Source of the DNA: an uncultured Pseudomonas sp.
GTDB lineage: Bacteria > Pseudomonadota > Gammaproteobacteria > Pseudomonadales > Pseudomonadaceae
DNA: 64,000 nucleotides
Direction: 5' to 3'
Assembly (NCBI GenBank): GCA_943914515.1
Contig: CALUCI010000003.1
Location: 1 to 64,000 of the forward strand
In this document: positions 1-9,806 of the stretch, piece by piece
Position numbering within the stretch: position 1 is the stretch's first letter
How the letters are laid out: every line of letters begins with the position of its first letter
Notes under the pieces: generated by a model
Databases searched by the model: none
Told to the model about the DNA's origin: nothing
The model's input: only the letters and a program-made list of their open reading frames with translations
Translations under genes and position numbers: made by a program

Positions 1-723
1 CTGTTCTCGCTGTTCATCTCCAAGTGGATGGCGAAGATGAGCACCAGCACCCAGATCATCACTCAACCCCGCACTCGTCATGAACAATGGCTGATGCAAA
101 CCGTGGAGCAGTTGTCTCAGGAAGCTGGCATCAAAATGCCCGAAGTGGGGATTTTTCCAGCCTATGAGGCCAACGCCTTTGCGACCGGCTGGAACAAGAA
201 CGACGCATTGGTGGCCGTGAGCCAGGGCCTGCTGGAGCGGTTTTCGCCCGATGAAGTCAAGGCGGTGCTGGCCCACGAGATCGGCCACGTAGCCAACGGC
301 GACATGGTCACCCTGGCGCTGGTACAGGGCGTGGTGAACACCTTCGTGATGTTCTTTGCGCGGATCATCGGCAACTTCGTCGACAAGGTCATTTTCAAGA
401 ACGAAGAAGGCCAGGGCATTGCCTACTACGTCGCGACCATTGTTGCCGAGCTGATCCTGGGCATCCTCGCCAGCATCATCGTCATGTGGTTCTCGCGCAA
501 ACGCGAGTACCGCGCCGACGAAGCCGGTGCCCGCCTGGCCGGAACTGGCGCCATGATCAGCGCGCTGCAGCGCCTGCGTTCCGAACAGGGCATCCCGGTA
601 CAAATGCCGAGTACCCTGAACGCCTTCGGCATCAACGGCGGTCTCAAGCAAGGCCTGGCCGGCCTGCTGATGAGCCACCCGCCACTGGAAGAACGCATCG
701 AGGCACTGCGCCGCCGCGGCTAA
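1..723 (+). CDS. htpX: Membrane zinc protease HtpX (5' end outside window)
   Basis: HtpX is an inner-membrane metalloprotease that helps degrade misfolded membrane proteins under heat or envelope stress. The reading frame is open from the first base, so only about the last 240 residues of a roughly 290-residue protein are present. The zinc motif HEIGH is visible in the segment [11 protein letters not shown]. It is followed by two hydrophobic segments and by [13 protein letters not shown], which supplies the downstream glutamate ligand, as is usual for M48B peptidases. The gene ends just before a strong bidirectional terminator shared with the convergent methyltransferase gene. Its start and promoter lie to the left of the window. 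Confidence 0.95.
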   Translation: MFSLFISKWMAKMSTSTQIITQPRTRHEQWLMQTVEQLSQEAGIKMPEVGIFPAYEANAFATGWNKNDALVAVSQGLLERFSPDEVKAVLAHEIGHVANGDMVTLALVQGVVNTFVMFFARIIGNFVDKVIFKNEEGQGIAYYVATIVAELILGILASIIVMWFSRKREYRADEAGARLAGTGAMISALQRLRSEQGIPVQMPSTLNAFGINGGLKQGLAGLLMSHPPLEERIEALRRRG

Positions 724-742
724 GCGACAGCGCAACGAAAAA

Positions 743-770
743 GGGCGACCCGCAACGGTCGCCCTTTTTT
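743..770 (+). terminator. Bidirectional rho-independent terminator, htpX/tpm
   Basis: An 8-bp GC-rich stem (GGGCGACC with GGTCGCCC) and a 6-nt loop are followed by six T on the + strand. A run of A precedes it, which gives a T-run on the other strand. It lies between two convergent genes and can serve both. Confidence 0.9.
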
Positions 771-782
771 ATGCCCGCGCGC

Positions 783-1436
783 TCAGCCACGCAGAACGTA
801 CACCCTCTCCAGCAAGCGGCTGACGCCCGCCTGCACAAACTTCCAGCTCTCGCCAAGAATGTCCTGCTCGGCCTGCGCCTGGATCTGCCAGCGCGGCAGA
901 AACAACGCCCGCACTTCGTCATCGGACACCGCGAAGGGCGGACCATCCAGTTGTGACTGGTCGTAGTCCATGGTGATCAGGACCGCGCCACAGCCGGCCG
1001 GCAAAATCGCATTCAAATGCGCCGCATAGCGCTGGCGCATCTCCGGCGGCAAGGCGATCAGCGCGGCCCGGTCATAGAGGCCGACGCAATCAGCGACATC
1101 CTCGGCGCTCAACTGGAAAAAATCCCCACACCAGAGTTCGATACCTTCACTGCGATAGCAACTGAACGCGCCATGCTCGAAGCGCTCCGGCTCGATCTGC
1201 TGCTCCGCGAAAAAGTCTTCCACCGCGCGCTGCGACAGCTCCACGCCGAGCACCCGCAACCCCTGCCCGGCCAGCCAGACCAGATCCAGGCTCTTGCCGC
1301 ACAACGGCACCAGCACCCGGGCGCCGGCGTCGAGGGACAACGCCGGCCAGTACTGCACGAGGAAAGGGTTGGCCTGCTGCTGATGAAACCCGATCTGATT
1401 ACGCTCCCAGCGTTTGTGCCAAAAATCCGCTTGCAT
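783..1436 (-). CDS. tpm: Thiopurine S-methyltransferase
   Basis: A SAM-dependent methyltransferase of the TPMT family (217 aa), which in pseudomonads methylates thiopurines and contributes to resistance to tellurite and selenium oxyanions. The N-terminal [14 protein letters not shown] block and the SAM-binding segment [19 protein letters not shown] are characteristic. The chosen start gives the usual family length and has GAGGTC six bases upstream. An in-frame ATG eight codons earlier lacks family support. It is convergent with htpX and divergent from the dioxygenase gene. Confidence 0.93.
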   Translation of the reverse strand: MQADFWHKRWERNQIGFHQQQANPFLVQYWPALSLDAGARVLVPLCGKSLDLVWLAGQGLRVLGVELSQRAVEDFFAEQQIEPERFEHGAFSCYRSEGIELWCGDFFQLSAEDVADCVGLYDRAALIALPPEMRQRYAAHLNAILPAGCGAVLITMDYDQSQLDGPPFAVSDDEVRALFLPRWQIQAQAEQDILGESWKFVQAGVSRLLERVYVLRG

Positions 1437-1486
1437 GCCGACCTCGAATAATTCGATCAAATACTGCGAAAACTTATATTAGATTT

Positions 1487-1499
1487 AGATCAATGATCT
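1487..1499. promoter_or_regulatory. 13-bp dyad in divergent promoter region
   Basis: AGATCA-A-TGATCT is a perfect inverted repeat inside the roughly 100-bp AT-rich gap between the divergent tpm and dioxygenase genes. It is a candidate operator; no known regulator was matched. Confidence 0.35.
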
Positions 1500-1540
1500 G
1501 CCTGAAGATGGTGGCCATCATAACCCTCAGGACTCTCAAG

Positions 1541-2308
1541 ATGCTCCCCAGCCTTTTTATTTCCCATGGTTCTCCCATGCTGGCGCTGGAACCGGGCGAA
1601 AGCGGCCCGGCGCTTGCCAGACTGGCCGCCGCCCTGCCCCGGCCAAAAGCGATCGTGGTGGTCTCGGCACACTGGGAGAGCCACGACCTGTGGGTCACCA
1701 GCGCCCCGCGACCTGCCACCTGGCATGACTTCGGTGGCTTCCCGCCGGCCCTTTACGCCGTCCAGTACCCCGCCGTCGGCGAGCCGGCCCTGGCCGAACG
1801 CGTGGTCAACCTGTTGAATCAGGCCGGCCTGCCCACCGGCCTCGACCCCAAACGTCCGTTCGACCACGGCGCCTGGGTACCGCTGTCGCTGATGTACCCC
1901 GCCGCCGATATCCCGGTGATCCAGGTGTCCCTGCCCAGCCGGCGTGGCCCGGCATTTCAGCAGCAGGTCGGCCAGGCGCTGGCAGCGCTGCGCGAGGAAG
2001 GCGTGCTGTTGATTGGCTCCGGCAGCATCACCCACAACCTGGGCGAGCTGGATTGGCATGCAAAAATCAACGGTGCCGAGCCCTGGGCCCTGGCATTCCG
2101 CGACTGGATGGTGGAAAAGCTCGCCGCCCATGACGACGGCGCCCTGCTCGACTACCGGCGCCAGGCCCCCTTCGCAGTGCGCAACCACCCGAGCGATGAG
2201 CATCTGCTGCCGCTGTACTTCGCCCGGGGCGCCGGCGAGCATTTCGCTATCGAGTACCAGGGCTTCACCCTCGGTGCGCTGGGCATGGACATCTATCGCT
2301 TCGACTGA
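1541..2308 (+). CDS. LigB/DODA-type extradiol ring-opening dioxygenase
   Basis: A 255-residue member of the class III extradiol dioxygenase family (LigB subunit type, like E. coli YgiD and plant DOPA dioxygenase). It is expected to be a metal-dependent enzyme opening catecholic rings; the substrate is unknown. Conserved blocks include SLFISHGSPMLALEPG near the N-terminus, VVVSAHWES, the FDHGAWVPLSLMYP block and a C-terminal NHPSDEHLLPL. The histidines in these blocks are the expected metal and catalytic residues. The start gives the canonical SHGSP N-terminus; a longer in-frame extension adds only non-conserved residues. A terminator follows directly. Confidence 0.9.
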   Translation: MLPSLFISHGSPMLALEPGESGPALARLAAALPRPKAIVVVSAHWESHDLWVTSAPRPATWHDFGGFPPALYAVQYPAVGEPALAERVVNLLNQAGLPTGLDPKRPFDHGAWVPLSLMYPAADIPVIQVSLPSRRGPAFQQQVGQALAALREEGVLLIGSGSITHNLGELDWHAKINGAEPWALAFRDWMVEKLAAHDDGALLDYRRQAPFAVRNHPSDEHLLPLYFARGAGEHFAIEYQGFTLGALGMDIYRFD

Positions 2309-2340
2309 TCTGCAGCCCCACCGCATAAAACGCAGGCAAA

Positions 2341-2369
2341 AAAAATCCCCGAACCAGTCGGGGATTTTT
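2341..2369. terminator. Bidirectional terminator, dioxygenase/deaD
   Basis: An inverted repeat around the stem ATCCCCGA/TCGGGGAT has an A-run on the left and a T-run on the right. It sits between convergent genes and can terminate both. Confidence 0.9.
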
Positions 2370-2382
2370 CATTGCTCGCGGA

Positions 2383-4044
2383 TCAGTCTTCGCGATAACG
2401 GCGCAGCTTCAACTGCTTGCCGGCAACGCGAGTGTCCTTGAGCTTGGTCAGCAGACGCTCCAGACCTTCCTCAGGCAGCTCGACCAGGCTGAAGCTGTCG
2501 CGCACCTGGATGCGACCGATGGCTTCGCGGGCCAGGCCGCCTTCGTTGAGGATTGCACCCAACAGGTTCTTGGCAGCGATACCGTCACGCGCACCCAGCG
2601 CGGTACGGCAGCGAGCACGGCCTTCAGCCAGCGGGATCGGCGCACGACGCTCACGCTCGCCACGTTCGGTACGCTCGCCGGTGCGCTCACGCGGTGCGGC
2701 GTTCGGAACCAGCGGCTGCTCTTTCTCGACAGCTTCCAGAGTCAGAGCCTGACCGTTGGTGGCTTTGCGCAGCAGCGCAGCGGCCAGGGCACGTGGGCTG
2801 CAACCGATATCGGCGGTCAGGCGATCGAGCAGATCACCATGGGTCGATTCAGCGTCGGCAACCAGCGGCGCCAGGCTGTTGGTCAGTTTCTTGATGCGGG
2901 CATCAAGAACGGCCTGGGCGTTCGGCAGGCGAACTTCGGCAACTTTCTGACCGGTAACACGCTCGATTACCTGCAGCATGCGGCGCTCGCGAGGAGTGAC
3001 CAGCAGCAGGGCACGACCTTCGCGACCGGCACGGCCAGTACGGCCGATACGGTGAACGTAGGACTCAGGGTCATACGGCATATCGACGTTGAACACGTGG
3101 GTGATACGCGGTACGTCCAGACCACGGGCAGCGACGTCGGTAGCGACGACGATGTCCAGGCGACCATCCTTGAGCGAGTCGATGACGCGCTCACGCTGGT
3201 TCTGGGCGATGTCACCGTTCAGCGCGGCAGCCTTGTAGCCTTTGGCTTCCAGGGCGCTGGCCAGGTCCAGGGTGGCTTGCTTGGTACGTACGAAGGCGAT
3301 CAGTGCATCGAACTCTTCGACTTCCAGCAAACGCAGAACAGCGGAAACCTTCTGGTCAGCGTGGACCATCAGGTGCGCTTGTTCGATGGCCGTTACGGTC
3401 TGGGTCTTGGTCTGGATCTTGACGTGCTTCGGCTCGCGCAGGTGGCGCTCGGCGATGGCACGGATCGAAGCAGGCAGAGTGGCCGAGAACAGAACGGTCT
3501 GGCGGCTCTCAGGCATGGCCTTGAAGATGACTTCGAGGTCATCCATGAAGCCCAGCTTGAGCATTTCGTCGGCTTCGTCGAGAACCAGGTGGTTCACGGT
3601 AGCCAGTACTTTCTCGTCGCGACGCAGGTGGTCGCACAGACGGCCAGGAGTTGCGACGACGATTTGCGCGCCGTTGCGGATTGCTTTGAGTTGTGGGCCC
3701 ATCGGGGCACCACCGTACACGGCTACCACGGTAACGCCAGGCATCTGCTTGGCGTAGGTTTCGAATGCGGTAGCTACTTGCAGCGCCAACTCACGGGTTG
3801 GCGCCAGGATCAGGGCTTGCGGCTCGCGCTTGGCAGGATCGATGCAGTGCAGGATAGGCAGGGCGAACGCGGCGGTTTTACCGGTACCGGTTTGCGCCTG
3901 GCCAATCATGTCCTGACCGGCCATGATGATCGGGATCGATTGCTGCTGAATCGCCGAAGGTTCTTCGTAGCCAGTCGCAATGACGGCAGCAAGAATGTTC
4001 GGGTTAAGATTAAAAGCGGCGAAGCCGCCGGTTTCCTGGGTCAT
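2383..4044 (-). CDS. deaD: DEAD-box ATP-dependent RNA helicase DeaD/CsdA
   Basis: A 553-residue cold-shock RNA helicase acting in ribosome assembly and mRNA decay. In order: Q motif region (GYEEPSAIQQQSIP), Walker A (AQTGTGKT, about residues 50-57), PTRELA, DEAD, SAT, the helicase C motifs (VATDVAARGLD, HRIGRTGRAGR) and a C-terminal RNA-binding domain of the DbpA type after an Arg/Glu-rich linker (residues about 440-470). The start MTQETGGF is preceded by AGAGGCAG. An upstream in-frame extension of 17 codons lies in the leader and is not expected to be translated. A long untranslated leader precedes it. Confidence 0.96.
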   Translation of the reverse strand: MTQETGGFAAFNLNPNILAAVIATGYEEPSAIQQQSIPIIMAGQDMIGQAQTGTGKTAAFALPILHCIDPAKREPQALILAPTRELALQVATAFETYAKQMPGVTVVAVYGGAPMGPQLKAIRNGAQIVVATPGRLCDHLRRDEKVLATVNHLVLDEADEMLKLGFMDDLEVIFKAMPESRQTVLFSATLPASIRAIAERHLREPKHVKIQTKTQTVTAIEQAHLMVHADQKVSAVLRLLEVEEFDALIAFVRTKQATLDLASALEAKGYKAAALNGDIAQNQRERVIDSLKDGRLDIVVATDVAARGLDVPRITHVFNVDMPYDPESYVHRIGRTGRAGREGRALLLVTPRERRMLQVIERVTGQKVAEVRLPNAQAVLDARIKKLTNSLAPLVADAESTHGDLLDRLTADIGCSPRALAAALLRKATNGQALTLEAVEKEQPLVPNAAPRERTGERTERGERERRAPIPLAEGRARCRTALGARDGIAAKNLLGAILNEGGLAREAIGRIQVRDSFSLVELPEEGLERLLTKLKDTRVAGKQLKLRRYRED

Positions 4045-4265
4045 GGGTCTGCCTCTAAGTGCATCCGCAAAGACCCATGCTCCAAAGCTGCACATGCCTT
4101 GTAAGACCCGAAGGTCACCCTGGCAGCTTTGTCGGCGGGGATTTGCGAAAACGATTGAAGATAAAAGAACGTCAAGGAGAGTCCGCGATGCGGACGCGCA
4201 GCCGAAGCTGACTTCGGGAATTGCACTACCTGACGAGGTCCGTTGAAAGACCGGCGCGCACTATA
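4045..4265 (-). promoter_or_regulatory. deaD promoter and long 5' leader
   Basis: This gap holds no convincing gene. On the minus strand a TATAGT -10 hexamer (4260-4265) would start transcription near 4253. That gives a leader of about 208 nt before the deaD start. The leader contains a GTCCGC-GAT-GCGGAC hairpin (4181-4195). Long structured leaders are typical of cold-shock csdA/deaD mRNAs. The -35 element is weak and the start site is inferred. Confidence 0.5.
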
Positions 4266-4343
4266 CCTGAATTCGCCGTGCCCGTGAGAGTTTTTTATCG
4301 GGAAACGACAGGTACGAGCCTTGCAACGACAAGCCTCACCGAA

Positions 4344-4369
4344 CACCAGGCCACTTTTGCGGCCTGGTG
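4344..4369 (-). terminator. Hairpin downstream of the spermidine-synthase-like gene
   Basis: A 9-bp perfect stem (CACCAGGCC/GGCCTGGTG) with an 8-nt loop lies 28 bp past the stop of the upstream minus-strand gene. No T-run follows, so it may be a weak terminator or an mRNA 3' stabiliser. The rest of the stretch between this hairpin and the deaD -10 box shows nothing further. Confidence 0.45.
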
Positions 4370-4396
4370 GTGCAACCTGATGCTGAAACGTTTTAT

Positions 4397-5149
4397 TCAG
4401 GATGCCGGGCGAATCACCTCGATCAATGGCTGCAACGAGTAGCCCAGGCGCGGTGCCAGCGCCTCGGCCCGAGCCCGAAGGCCGTCCTGGTCAAGGGTCT
4501 GATCCAGATCGGCAGGCACCAGCAGAATCACGTTGCCCTCTTTCACCGGCAGTTCCCAATAGTGCCGGTGATACAGCCCGCGCAGCAGCGCCGCGCCCAA
4601 TGGCCGGCCGTCGTCGCCGGCCCACTGGTTGATCACCAGCCAGCCACCGGGATTGAGGCGCTTCTGGCAGGTTTCCAGAAACCCCCAGGCCAGGTGGGCA
4701 ACCCCGGGGCCATGGTCGGTGTACAGATCGACGAAGATCAGGTCGGCCGACTCGGCGCTGGGCAGCAATTCCAGGGCGTCGCCGATGCGGATGTACAGCC
4801 GCGGATCGTCATCCAGCCCGAGGTATTCGATGGCCAGCCGTGGTACCTCGGGGCGCAGCTCGATTGCCTCGACATCGTCCAGCGGCAGGAACTTCAGGCA
4901 GGCCTGGGTCAACGTCCCGGCACCCAGCCCGAGAAACAGCGCGCTCTCGGGCTGTTCGTGGCACAGCGCGCCGATGAACATGGCGCGGGTGTAGTCGTAC
5001 TCCAGCCAGCTCGGATCGGCGGTGAACACACAGCTCTGCTCGATCGCCTCGCCGAATTCGAGAAAGCGGTAATCATCGACCTCGAACACACTGATGGTGC
5101 CGAACTGGTCGTGCACCTGCGCCAGCAGCCGCTCTTCCCGCTCTGTCAT
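4397..5149 (-). CDS. Spermidine-synthase-like class I methyltransferase-fold protein
   Basis: A 250-residue protein with the Rossmann fold of the spermidine synthase/methyltransferase superfamily: the glycine-rich loop [15 protein letters not shown], an acidic strand end ([10 protein letters not shown]) and [14 protein letters not shown] further on. It lacks the long N-terminal beta region of true SpeE, so the aminopropyltransferase reaction is not assured; it could act on another small substrate. The start MTEREERLL has GGGAG at good spacing; a 14-codon extension has no ribosome-binding site. It is divergent from the DAHP synthase gene. Confidence 0.8.
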   Translation of the reverse strand: MTEREERLLAQVHDQFGTISVFEVDDYRFLEFGEAIEQSCVFTADPSWLEYDYTRAMFIGALCHEQPESALFLGLGAGTLTQACLKFLPLDDVEAIELRPEVPRLAIEYLGLDDDPRLYIRIGDALELLPSAESADLIFVDLYTDHGPGVAHLAWGFLETCQKRLNPGGWLVINQWAGDDGRPLGAALLRGLYHRHYWELPVKEGNVILLVPADLDQTLDQDGLRARAEALAPRLGYSLQPLIEVIRPAS

Positions 5150-5287
5150 GCTGTCTCCCGGCAACCTGCGTGCCCAAGCAAAAGGCGCCATTGTCCGTCA
5201 ATGCGACCAGTGCAACAAGGCGTGTGCCGGGTGATAGCATGGCGGCAGTCCTTTCCGCCTTTTGCGCTGACAACTATAGAGCCTGTG

Positions 5288-6634
5288 ATGAGCCAACCCT
5301 GGAGTCCCGATAGCTGGCGCGCCCTGCCGATCCAGCAACAACCGATCTACCCCGACGCCGCGCGTCTGCTCAAGGTCGAACAGACCCTGGCCAGCTACCC
5401 GCCGCTGGTCTTCGCCGGAGAAGCCCGCGAGCTGCGCCGGCAGTTCGCCGAAGTCACCCAGGGCCGCGCCTTCCTCCTGCAAGGTGGCGACTGCGCCGAG
5501 AGCTTCGCCGAGTTCTCCGCAGCGAAAATCCGCGACACCTTCAAGGTGCTACTGCAGATGGCGATTGTCATGACCTTCGCCGCCGGCTGCCCGGTGGTGA
5601 AAGTCGGGCGCATGGCCGGACAATTCGCCAAACCGCGCTCGGCCAATGACGAAACCATCGGCGGCATCACCCTGCCCGCCTACCGCGGCGATATCGTCAA
5701 CGGTATCGGTTTCGATCCCGAGAGCCGGGTGCCTGATCCGGAGCGTCTGCTCCAGGCCTATCACCAGGCCACCGCAACCCTGAACCTGCTGCGCGCCTTC
5801 GCCCAGGGCGGGTTCGCCGACCTGCACCAGGTGCACAAGTGGAACCTCGACTTCATCGCCAACTCGGCGCTGGCCGACAAGTACAGCCAGTTGGCCGACC
5901 GTATCGACGAAACCCTGGCGTTCATGCGCGCCTGCGGCATGGACACCTCGCCGCAACTGCGCGAAACCAGCTTTTTCACCGCCCATGAAGCCTTGCTGCT
6001 GAACTACGAAGAGGCCTTCGTCCGCCAGGACAGCCTCACCGGCGACTGGTTCGACTGCTCGGCGCACATGCTCTGGATCGGCGACCGCACCCGTCAGCTC
6101 GACGGCGCCCACGTCGAGTTCCTGCGCGGGGTCAACAACCCGATCGGGGTCAAGGTCGGCCCGAGCATGAACACCGAAGACCTGATCCGCCTGATCGACA
6201 TCCTCAACCCGTCCAACGATCCGGGGCGCCTGAACCTGATCGTGCGCATGGGCGCGGACAAGGTCGGCGATCACCTGCCGGCACTGATCCGCAGCGTCGA
6301 ACGCGAGGGTCGTCAGGTGCTGTGGAGCTCGGACCCGATGCACGGCAACACGATCAAGGCGAGCAGCGGCTACAAGACCCGCGATTTCGCGCAGATCCTC
6401 AGCGAGGTCAAGCAGTTCTTCCAGGTGCATCAGGCCGAAGGCAGCCACGCGGGCGGCATCCATATCGAGATGACCGGACAGAACGTCACCGAGTGCATCG
6501 GCGGCGCCCGTCCGATCACCGAGGACGCGCTGTCGGACCGTTACCACACCCACTGCGATCCGCGGATGAATGCCGATCAGTCACTGGAACTGGCGTTTCT
6601 GATCGCCGAAACGCTCAAGCAGGTTCGCCGCTGA
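5288..6634 (+). CDS. Class II 3-deoxy-7-phosphoheptulonate (DAHP) synthase
   Basis: Condenses phosphoenolpyruvate with erythrose 4-phosphate, the first step of the shikimate pathway. The 448 residues match the plant-like (type II) enzyme. Blocks include WSPDSWR at the N-terminus, [51 protein letters not shown] and [10 protein letters not shown]; the cysteine in GGDCAE is a metal ligand in this family. It is not next to phenazine genes, so this is a housekeeping copy. A TATAGA hexamer sits about 8 bp before the start, so the mRNA leader may be very short. The 3' end overlaps the convergent gene by 20 bp. Confidence 0.95.
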   Translation: MSQPWSPDSWRALPIQQQPIYPDAARLLKVEQTLASYPPLVFAGEARELRRQFAEVTQGRAFLLQGGDCAESFAEFSAAKIRDTFKVLLQMAIVMTFAAGCPVVKVGRMAGQFAKPRSANDETIGGITLPAYRGDIVNGIGFDPESRVPDPERLLQAYHQATATLNLLRAFAQGGFADLHQVHKWNLDFIANSALADKYSQLADRIDETLAFMRACGMDTSPQLRETSFFTAHEALLLNYEEAFVRQDSLTGDWFDCSAHMLWIGDRTRQLDGAHVEFLRGVNNPIGVKVGPSMNTEDLIRLIDILNPSNDPGRLNLIVRMGADKVGDHLPALIRSVEREGRQVLWSSDPMHGNTIKASSGYKTRDFAQILSEVKQFFQVHQAEGSHAGGIHIEMTGQNVTECIGGARPITEDALSDRYHTHCDPRMNADQSLELAFLIAETLKQVRR

Positions 6635-7856
6635 TCTCGTACCGGGCCAGCGCCTCGCGCAACCGCGTGGTGCCGGCCCGGTCGCAGTTGAGCTGCACCC
6701 GCTCAAGGCCCTGCCAACGCGCCAGCTTCCACAAGCTGGCCGCCAGGGCTTCGATACCCGTCTGATCCAGCCCCTGTTCTTCCTCATGCAAGGCGTGTAC
6801 GGCCAGGCGTTGCTGCGCGCGCTCGGCACGCAGGTCGACCCGCGCGGCAATCCGCTGGTCATGCAGGAACGGCAACACGTAATAGCCGTACACCCGCTTG
6901 TGCGCCGGGGTGTAGATCTCCAGGCGGTAGCGAAAGCCGAACAGCCGCTCGGTGCGTTCGCGTTCCCAGACCAGTGAATCGAATGGCGACAGCAGCGCGC
7001 TGGCCTCGACCCGGCGTGGCACCCGCGGGGTGTCGAGGCAGTACGCAGGCTGCGCCCAGCCTTGCACCTCGCAGCGCTTCAAGCGGCCGTCCTCGACCAG
7101 TTCGAGCACACGCTGACGGCTGTCGGCCGGATCAAGCCGGAAGTAATCGCGCAGGTCGCGCTCGCTGGCGATCCCCAGCGCCGCTGCCGTGTGCAGCAGC
7201 AAGGCACGCTGGGCGTCGGCCTCAGCGACGGCGGGCTGGGCCAGCAGCGCCGCCGGCAAGACCCGCTCGGGCAGGTCGTACAAACGCTCGAAGCCGCGCC
7301 GCCCGGCCACGGTGACCTCACCGGCAGCGAACAGCCATTCCAGCGCATGTTTTTCCGCGCTCCAGTCCCACCAGGGGCCAGCGCGTTCCTGGCGGGTCGA
7401 GAGGCTGCCCGCACCGAGCGCGCCGCGTTCACGTACCGCGTCGAGGACCCGGGCGATGACCGCTTGCTGCTCGCGGCCGAATTGCGCCAACTGGCGGTAG
7501 ATCCCCTGCCCTTGCCGCGCCCGCTGCATGCGCCAGACCAGCAGCGGATACAACTCCAGCGGCAACAGCGACGCTTCATGCCCCCAGTACTCGAACAGCT
7601 TGCGCTGGCGACCACGGCCCCAGGCCATCTGCTCGAGCAGTTCGACCGGGTAATCGCCAAGACGGGAAAACAGCGGCAGATAGTGCGAGCGCACCAGGGC
7701 ATTGACCGAGTCGATCTGCACCACGCCCAGGCGCCGCAGCATGCGCCCCAGTTGTGCGCTGCCGAGCACTTGCCCGGGCGCCTGGCGGCCGAAGCCCTGG
7801 GCGGCTAGCGCCAGGCGGCGCGCCTGGGCCGAAGAAAAACACTGTGCGGTGGGCAT
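6615..7856 (-). CDS. YcaQ-family crosslink-repair DNA glycosylase (winged-helix, DUF1006)
   Basis: A 413-residue protein related to E. coli YcaQ and Streptomyces AlkZ, which unhook interstrand DNA crosslinks. N-terminal helices with [23 protein letters not shown] and the block [13 protein letters not shown] are conserved. The central [29 protein letters not shown] segment is a hallmark of the family and includes the catalytic-region residues. The start has AAGGAG at good spacing. Transcription converges with DAHP synthase. No crosslinker biosynthesis gene is nearby, so a general repair role is more likely than self-resistance. Confidence 0.88.
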   Translation of the reverse strand: MPTAQCFSSAQARRLALAAQGFGRQAPGQVLGSAQLGRMLRRLGVVQIDSVNALVRSHYLPLFSRLGDYPVELLEQMAWGRGRQRKLFEYWGHEASLLPLELYPLLVWRMQRARQGQGIYRQLAQFGREQQAVIARVLDAVRERGALGAGSLSTRQERAGPWWDWSAEKHALEWLFAAGEVTVAGRRGFERLYDLPERVLPAALLAQPAVAEADAQRALLLHTAAALGIASERDLRDYFRLDPADSRQRVLELVEDGRLKRCEVQGWAQPAYCLDTPRVPRRVEASALLSPFDSLVWERERTERLFGFRYRLEIYTPAHKRVYGYYVLPFLHDQRIAARVDLRAERAQQRLAVHALHEEEQGLDQTGIEALAASLWKLARWQGLERVQLNCDRAGTTRLREALARYEISGEPA

Positions 7857-7935
7857 GCCGGACTCCTTGTACGCAGGCCCATCACAGTAGCCCCGGCAAC
7901 GCGGGGCAGCGACTCATTTTTTACCCGGTGGCCGA

Positions 7936-8685
7936 TCAGATCTTGAAGCCCAGCATCAGCGCACAGACCACCAGAAAACCGCAGAACAGCGAACGCAGGA
8001 CTTTCTCCGGCATGGCGTGGGCCAGCTTCACCCCCCAACTGATGCTGAGCAGGCCGCCCATCGCCAAGGGGATGCCCAGCGCCCAGTCGACATGCTGGTG
8101 CAGGGCGTAGGTCATCAGGGTCACCGAAGTACTGGGCAGCGCCAGGGCCAGCGACAGCCCCTGAGCCACCACCTGGGTGGTGCCGAACACGCTGGTCAGC
8201 ACCGGCGTTGCCACCACCGCCCCGCCTACGCCGAACAGCCCGCCCATCACCCCGGCAAAGCTGCCGAGCACACCCAGCCACGGCCAGGGATGGCGCAGCT
8301 CGCTGGACGGCGGTGTGCTACGCAGGAACATCCGCAATAGATTCCACGCAGCCAGGGCCACCAGAAACGCGACGAAGCCGATCCGCATCGCCCTCGCGTC
8401 CAGCCCCACCGCCCAGATCGAGCCGAGCCAGGCGAAGACGAAACTCGCTCCCGCCAGCGGCAGCGCATAACGCAACTCGATACGGTTGCGCTGGTGATAA
8501 CGCCACAGTGCCAACAGCACGTTGGGCACCACCATCACCAGCGCGGTGCCCTGGGCCAGTTGCTGATCCAGGCCGAACAACACGCCCAGCGCCGGAATGG
8601 CGATCAAGCCACCACCAATGCCGAACAACCCGCCTACCGTGCCCAAGGCCGCGCCCAGAACGATGTACATCAACCACTCGATCAT
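7936..8685 (-). CDS. TauE/SafE-family membrane permease
   Basis: A 249-residue polytopic membrane protein with about eight hydrophobic segments. The glycine-rich repeat occurs twice (GTVGGLFGIGGGLIAIPAL near the N-terminus and GVMGGLFGVGGAVVATPVL mid-protein), which is diagnostic of the TauE/SafE sulfite/sulfonate exporter family. The substrate cannot be read from sequence. The start is supported by GAGGT. It is divergent from a LysR-type regulator that may control it. Confidence 0.88.
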   Translation of the reverse strand: MIEWLMYIVLGAALGTVGGLFGIGGGLIAIPALGVLFGLDQQLAQGTALVMVVPNVLLALWRYHQRNRIELRYALPLAGASFVFAWLGSIWAVGLDARAMRIGFVAFLVALAAWNLLRMFLRSTPPSSELRHPWPWLGVLGSFAGVMGGLFGVGGAVVATPVLTSVFGTTQVVAQGLSLALALPSTSVTLMTYALHQHVDWALGIPLAMGGLLSISWGVKLAHAMPEKVLRSLFCGFLVVCALMLGFKI

Positions 8686-8796
8686 GCCGACCTCATCCCG
8701 TTAACAATGGCGGGCATGCTATCGGGCCTTGGCTGGCGGGGAAACGCACAGCAGCGCACAATGGCTGTGCCAACTTCGCACAAGCGACACTTACCG

Positions 8797-9759
8797 ATGA
8801 ATCCCGATGCGCTTACCGAACAGCTCAGCCTGTTCCTCGATGTTCTGGAAACCAACAGCTTTTCGGCGGCATCACGCCGTCATCCGCTGACACCTTCGGC
8901 GGTCGCGCGGCGCATCGACACGCTGGAGAGTGCAGTGGGCAGCCGCCTGTTCGTGCGCAGCACCCACGCCGTGCGTCCGACCCCGGCCGGCATCGCCTTC
9001 GCCGAACGGGCACGGCGCATCGTCGAGGAGTTGCGCCTGGCCCGGGCCGAAGCGGTGTCGTTGAGCAACGCGCCGGAGGGACTGATCCGCATCGATGCGC
9101 CAGCGGCGTTCGGGCGGCGTCATCTGGCCCCGGCGATCGCCGACTTTCTGGTGGCCTACCCGGGCCTCGACGTGCAACTGCGGCTGATCGACAGCTTTGT
9201 CGACCTGCATGGCTCGCACCTCGGCGAGGTGGATCTGGTACTGCGCGCCGGCCCCCTGGCAGACACCCGCCTGGTGGCCACGCCGCTGGCGTATATGGTG
9301 CGGATTGCCTGTGCCAGCCCGGCCTACCTGCGCCAGCGCGGTATCCCGCAGACTCCCGCCGAACTGACCGAGCACGACGGGCTGGACTGGGATGGCCTGG
9401 CGCCGCCGTTCGCCTGGCGCTTCGAAATGGACGGGCAGATGCGCGCGTTCCGCCCGTCGCGCATGCGCATGACCGCGAACAACGCCGAAACCCTGTTGTT
9501 CGGTGCGCTCGCCGGCCTGGGCATCGCTCACCTGCCCACCTGGCTGATCAGCGAGTACCTGTTGCGCGGCGAGTTGCAGCCGCTTTTCTGCGAAAACGGT
9601 CTGCCTCCCACCGAGACAACCGGCATCTATGCTTTGCGCCTGGAACATGAAACGAACTCTCGCAGCCGTTTGCTGCTCGAATTCCTCAAGAGCCGCTTTA
9701 GTCCCGTACCGCCTTGGGATCTGGCGCTACAGCGCGAGCTGAGCTGGAAATCGCACTAA
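8797..9759 (+). CDS. LysR-family transcriptional regulator
   Basis: A 320-residue LysR-type regulator: winged helix-turn-helix at residues about 8-66 (FSAASRRHPLTPSAVARRIDTLE, then GSRLFVRSTHAVRPTPAG) and a periplasmic-binding-like effector domain. No clear ribosome-binding site precedes this start; an upstream ATG at 8761 would add 12 residues. It is divergent from the TauE/SafE permease, the usual layout for a regulator and its target, but the stop lies just before the ohrR operator region. Confidence 0.88.
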   Translation: MNPDALTEQLSLFLDVLETNSFSAASRRHPLTPSAVARRIDTLESAVGSRLFVRSTHAVRPTPAGIAFAERARRIVEELRLARAEAVSLSNAPEGLIRIDAPAAFGRRHLAPAIADFLVAYPGLDVQLRLIDSFVDLHGSHLGEVDLVLRAGPLADTRLVATPLAYMVRIACASPAYLRQRGIPQTPAELTEHDGLDWDGLAPPFAWRFEMDGQMRAFRPSRMRMTANNAETLLFGALAGLGIAHLPTWLISEYLLRGELQPLFCENGLPPTETTGIYALRLEHETNSRSRLLLEFLKSRFSPVPPWDLALQRELSWKSH

Positions 9760-9762
9760 AAA

Positions 9763-9775
9763 CTTGCGTGCTAAC
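9763..9775 (+). promoter_or_regulatory. Candidate OhrR operator before ohrR
   Basis: The motif CTTGCGTGCTAAC lies about 31 bp before the ohrR start and just after the lysR stop. The same motif, allowing pyrimidine variation at two positions, occurs before ohr. A sequence shared only by these two promoters suggests autoregulation by OhrR. Confidence 0.5.
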
Positions 9776-9806
9776 ATCCAAGGCTCCAACGAAGAAAAGG
9801 ATTTGC

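Noticed and set aside
2839..4104. Long open frame antisense to deaD
   Set aside because: It mirrors a clearly conserved helicase gene. High-GC DNA often leaves the opposite strand open, and no ribosome-binding site or domain is seen.
5288..6634. Phenazine-pathway DAHP synthase (PhzC)
   Set aside because: No phz genes nearby, and the length and neighbourhood fit the housekeeping class II enzyme.
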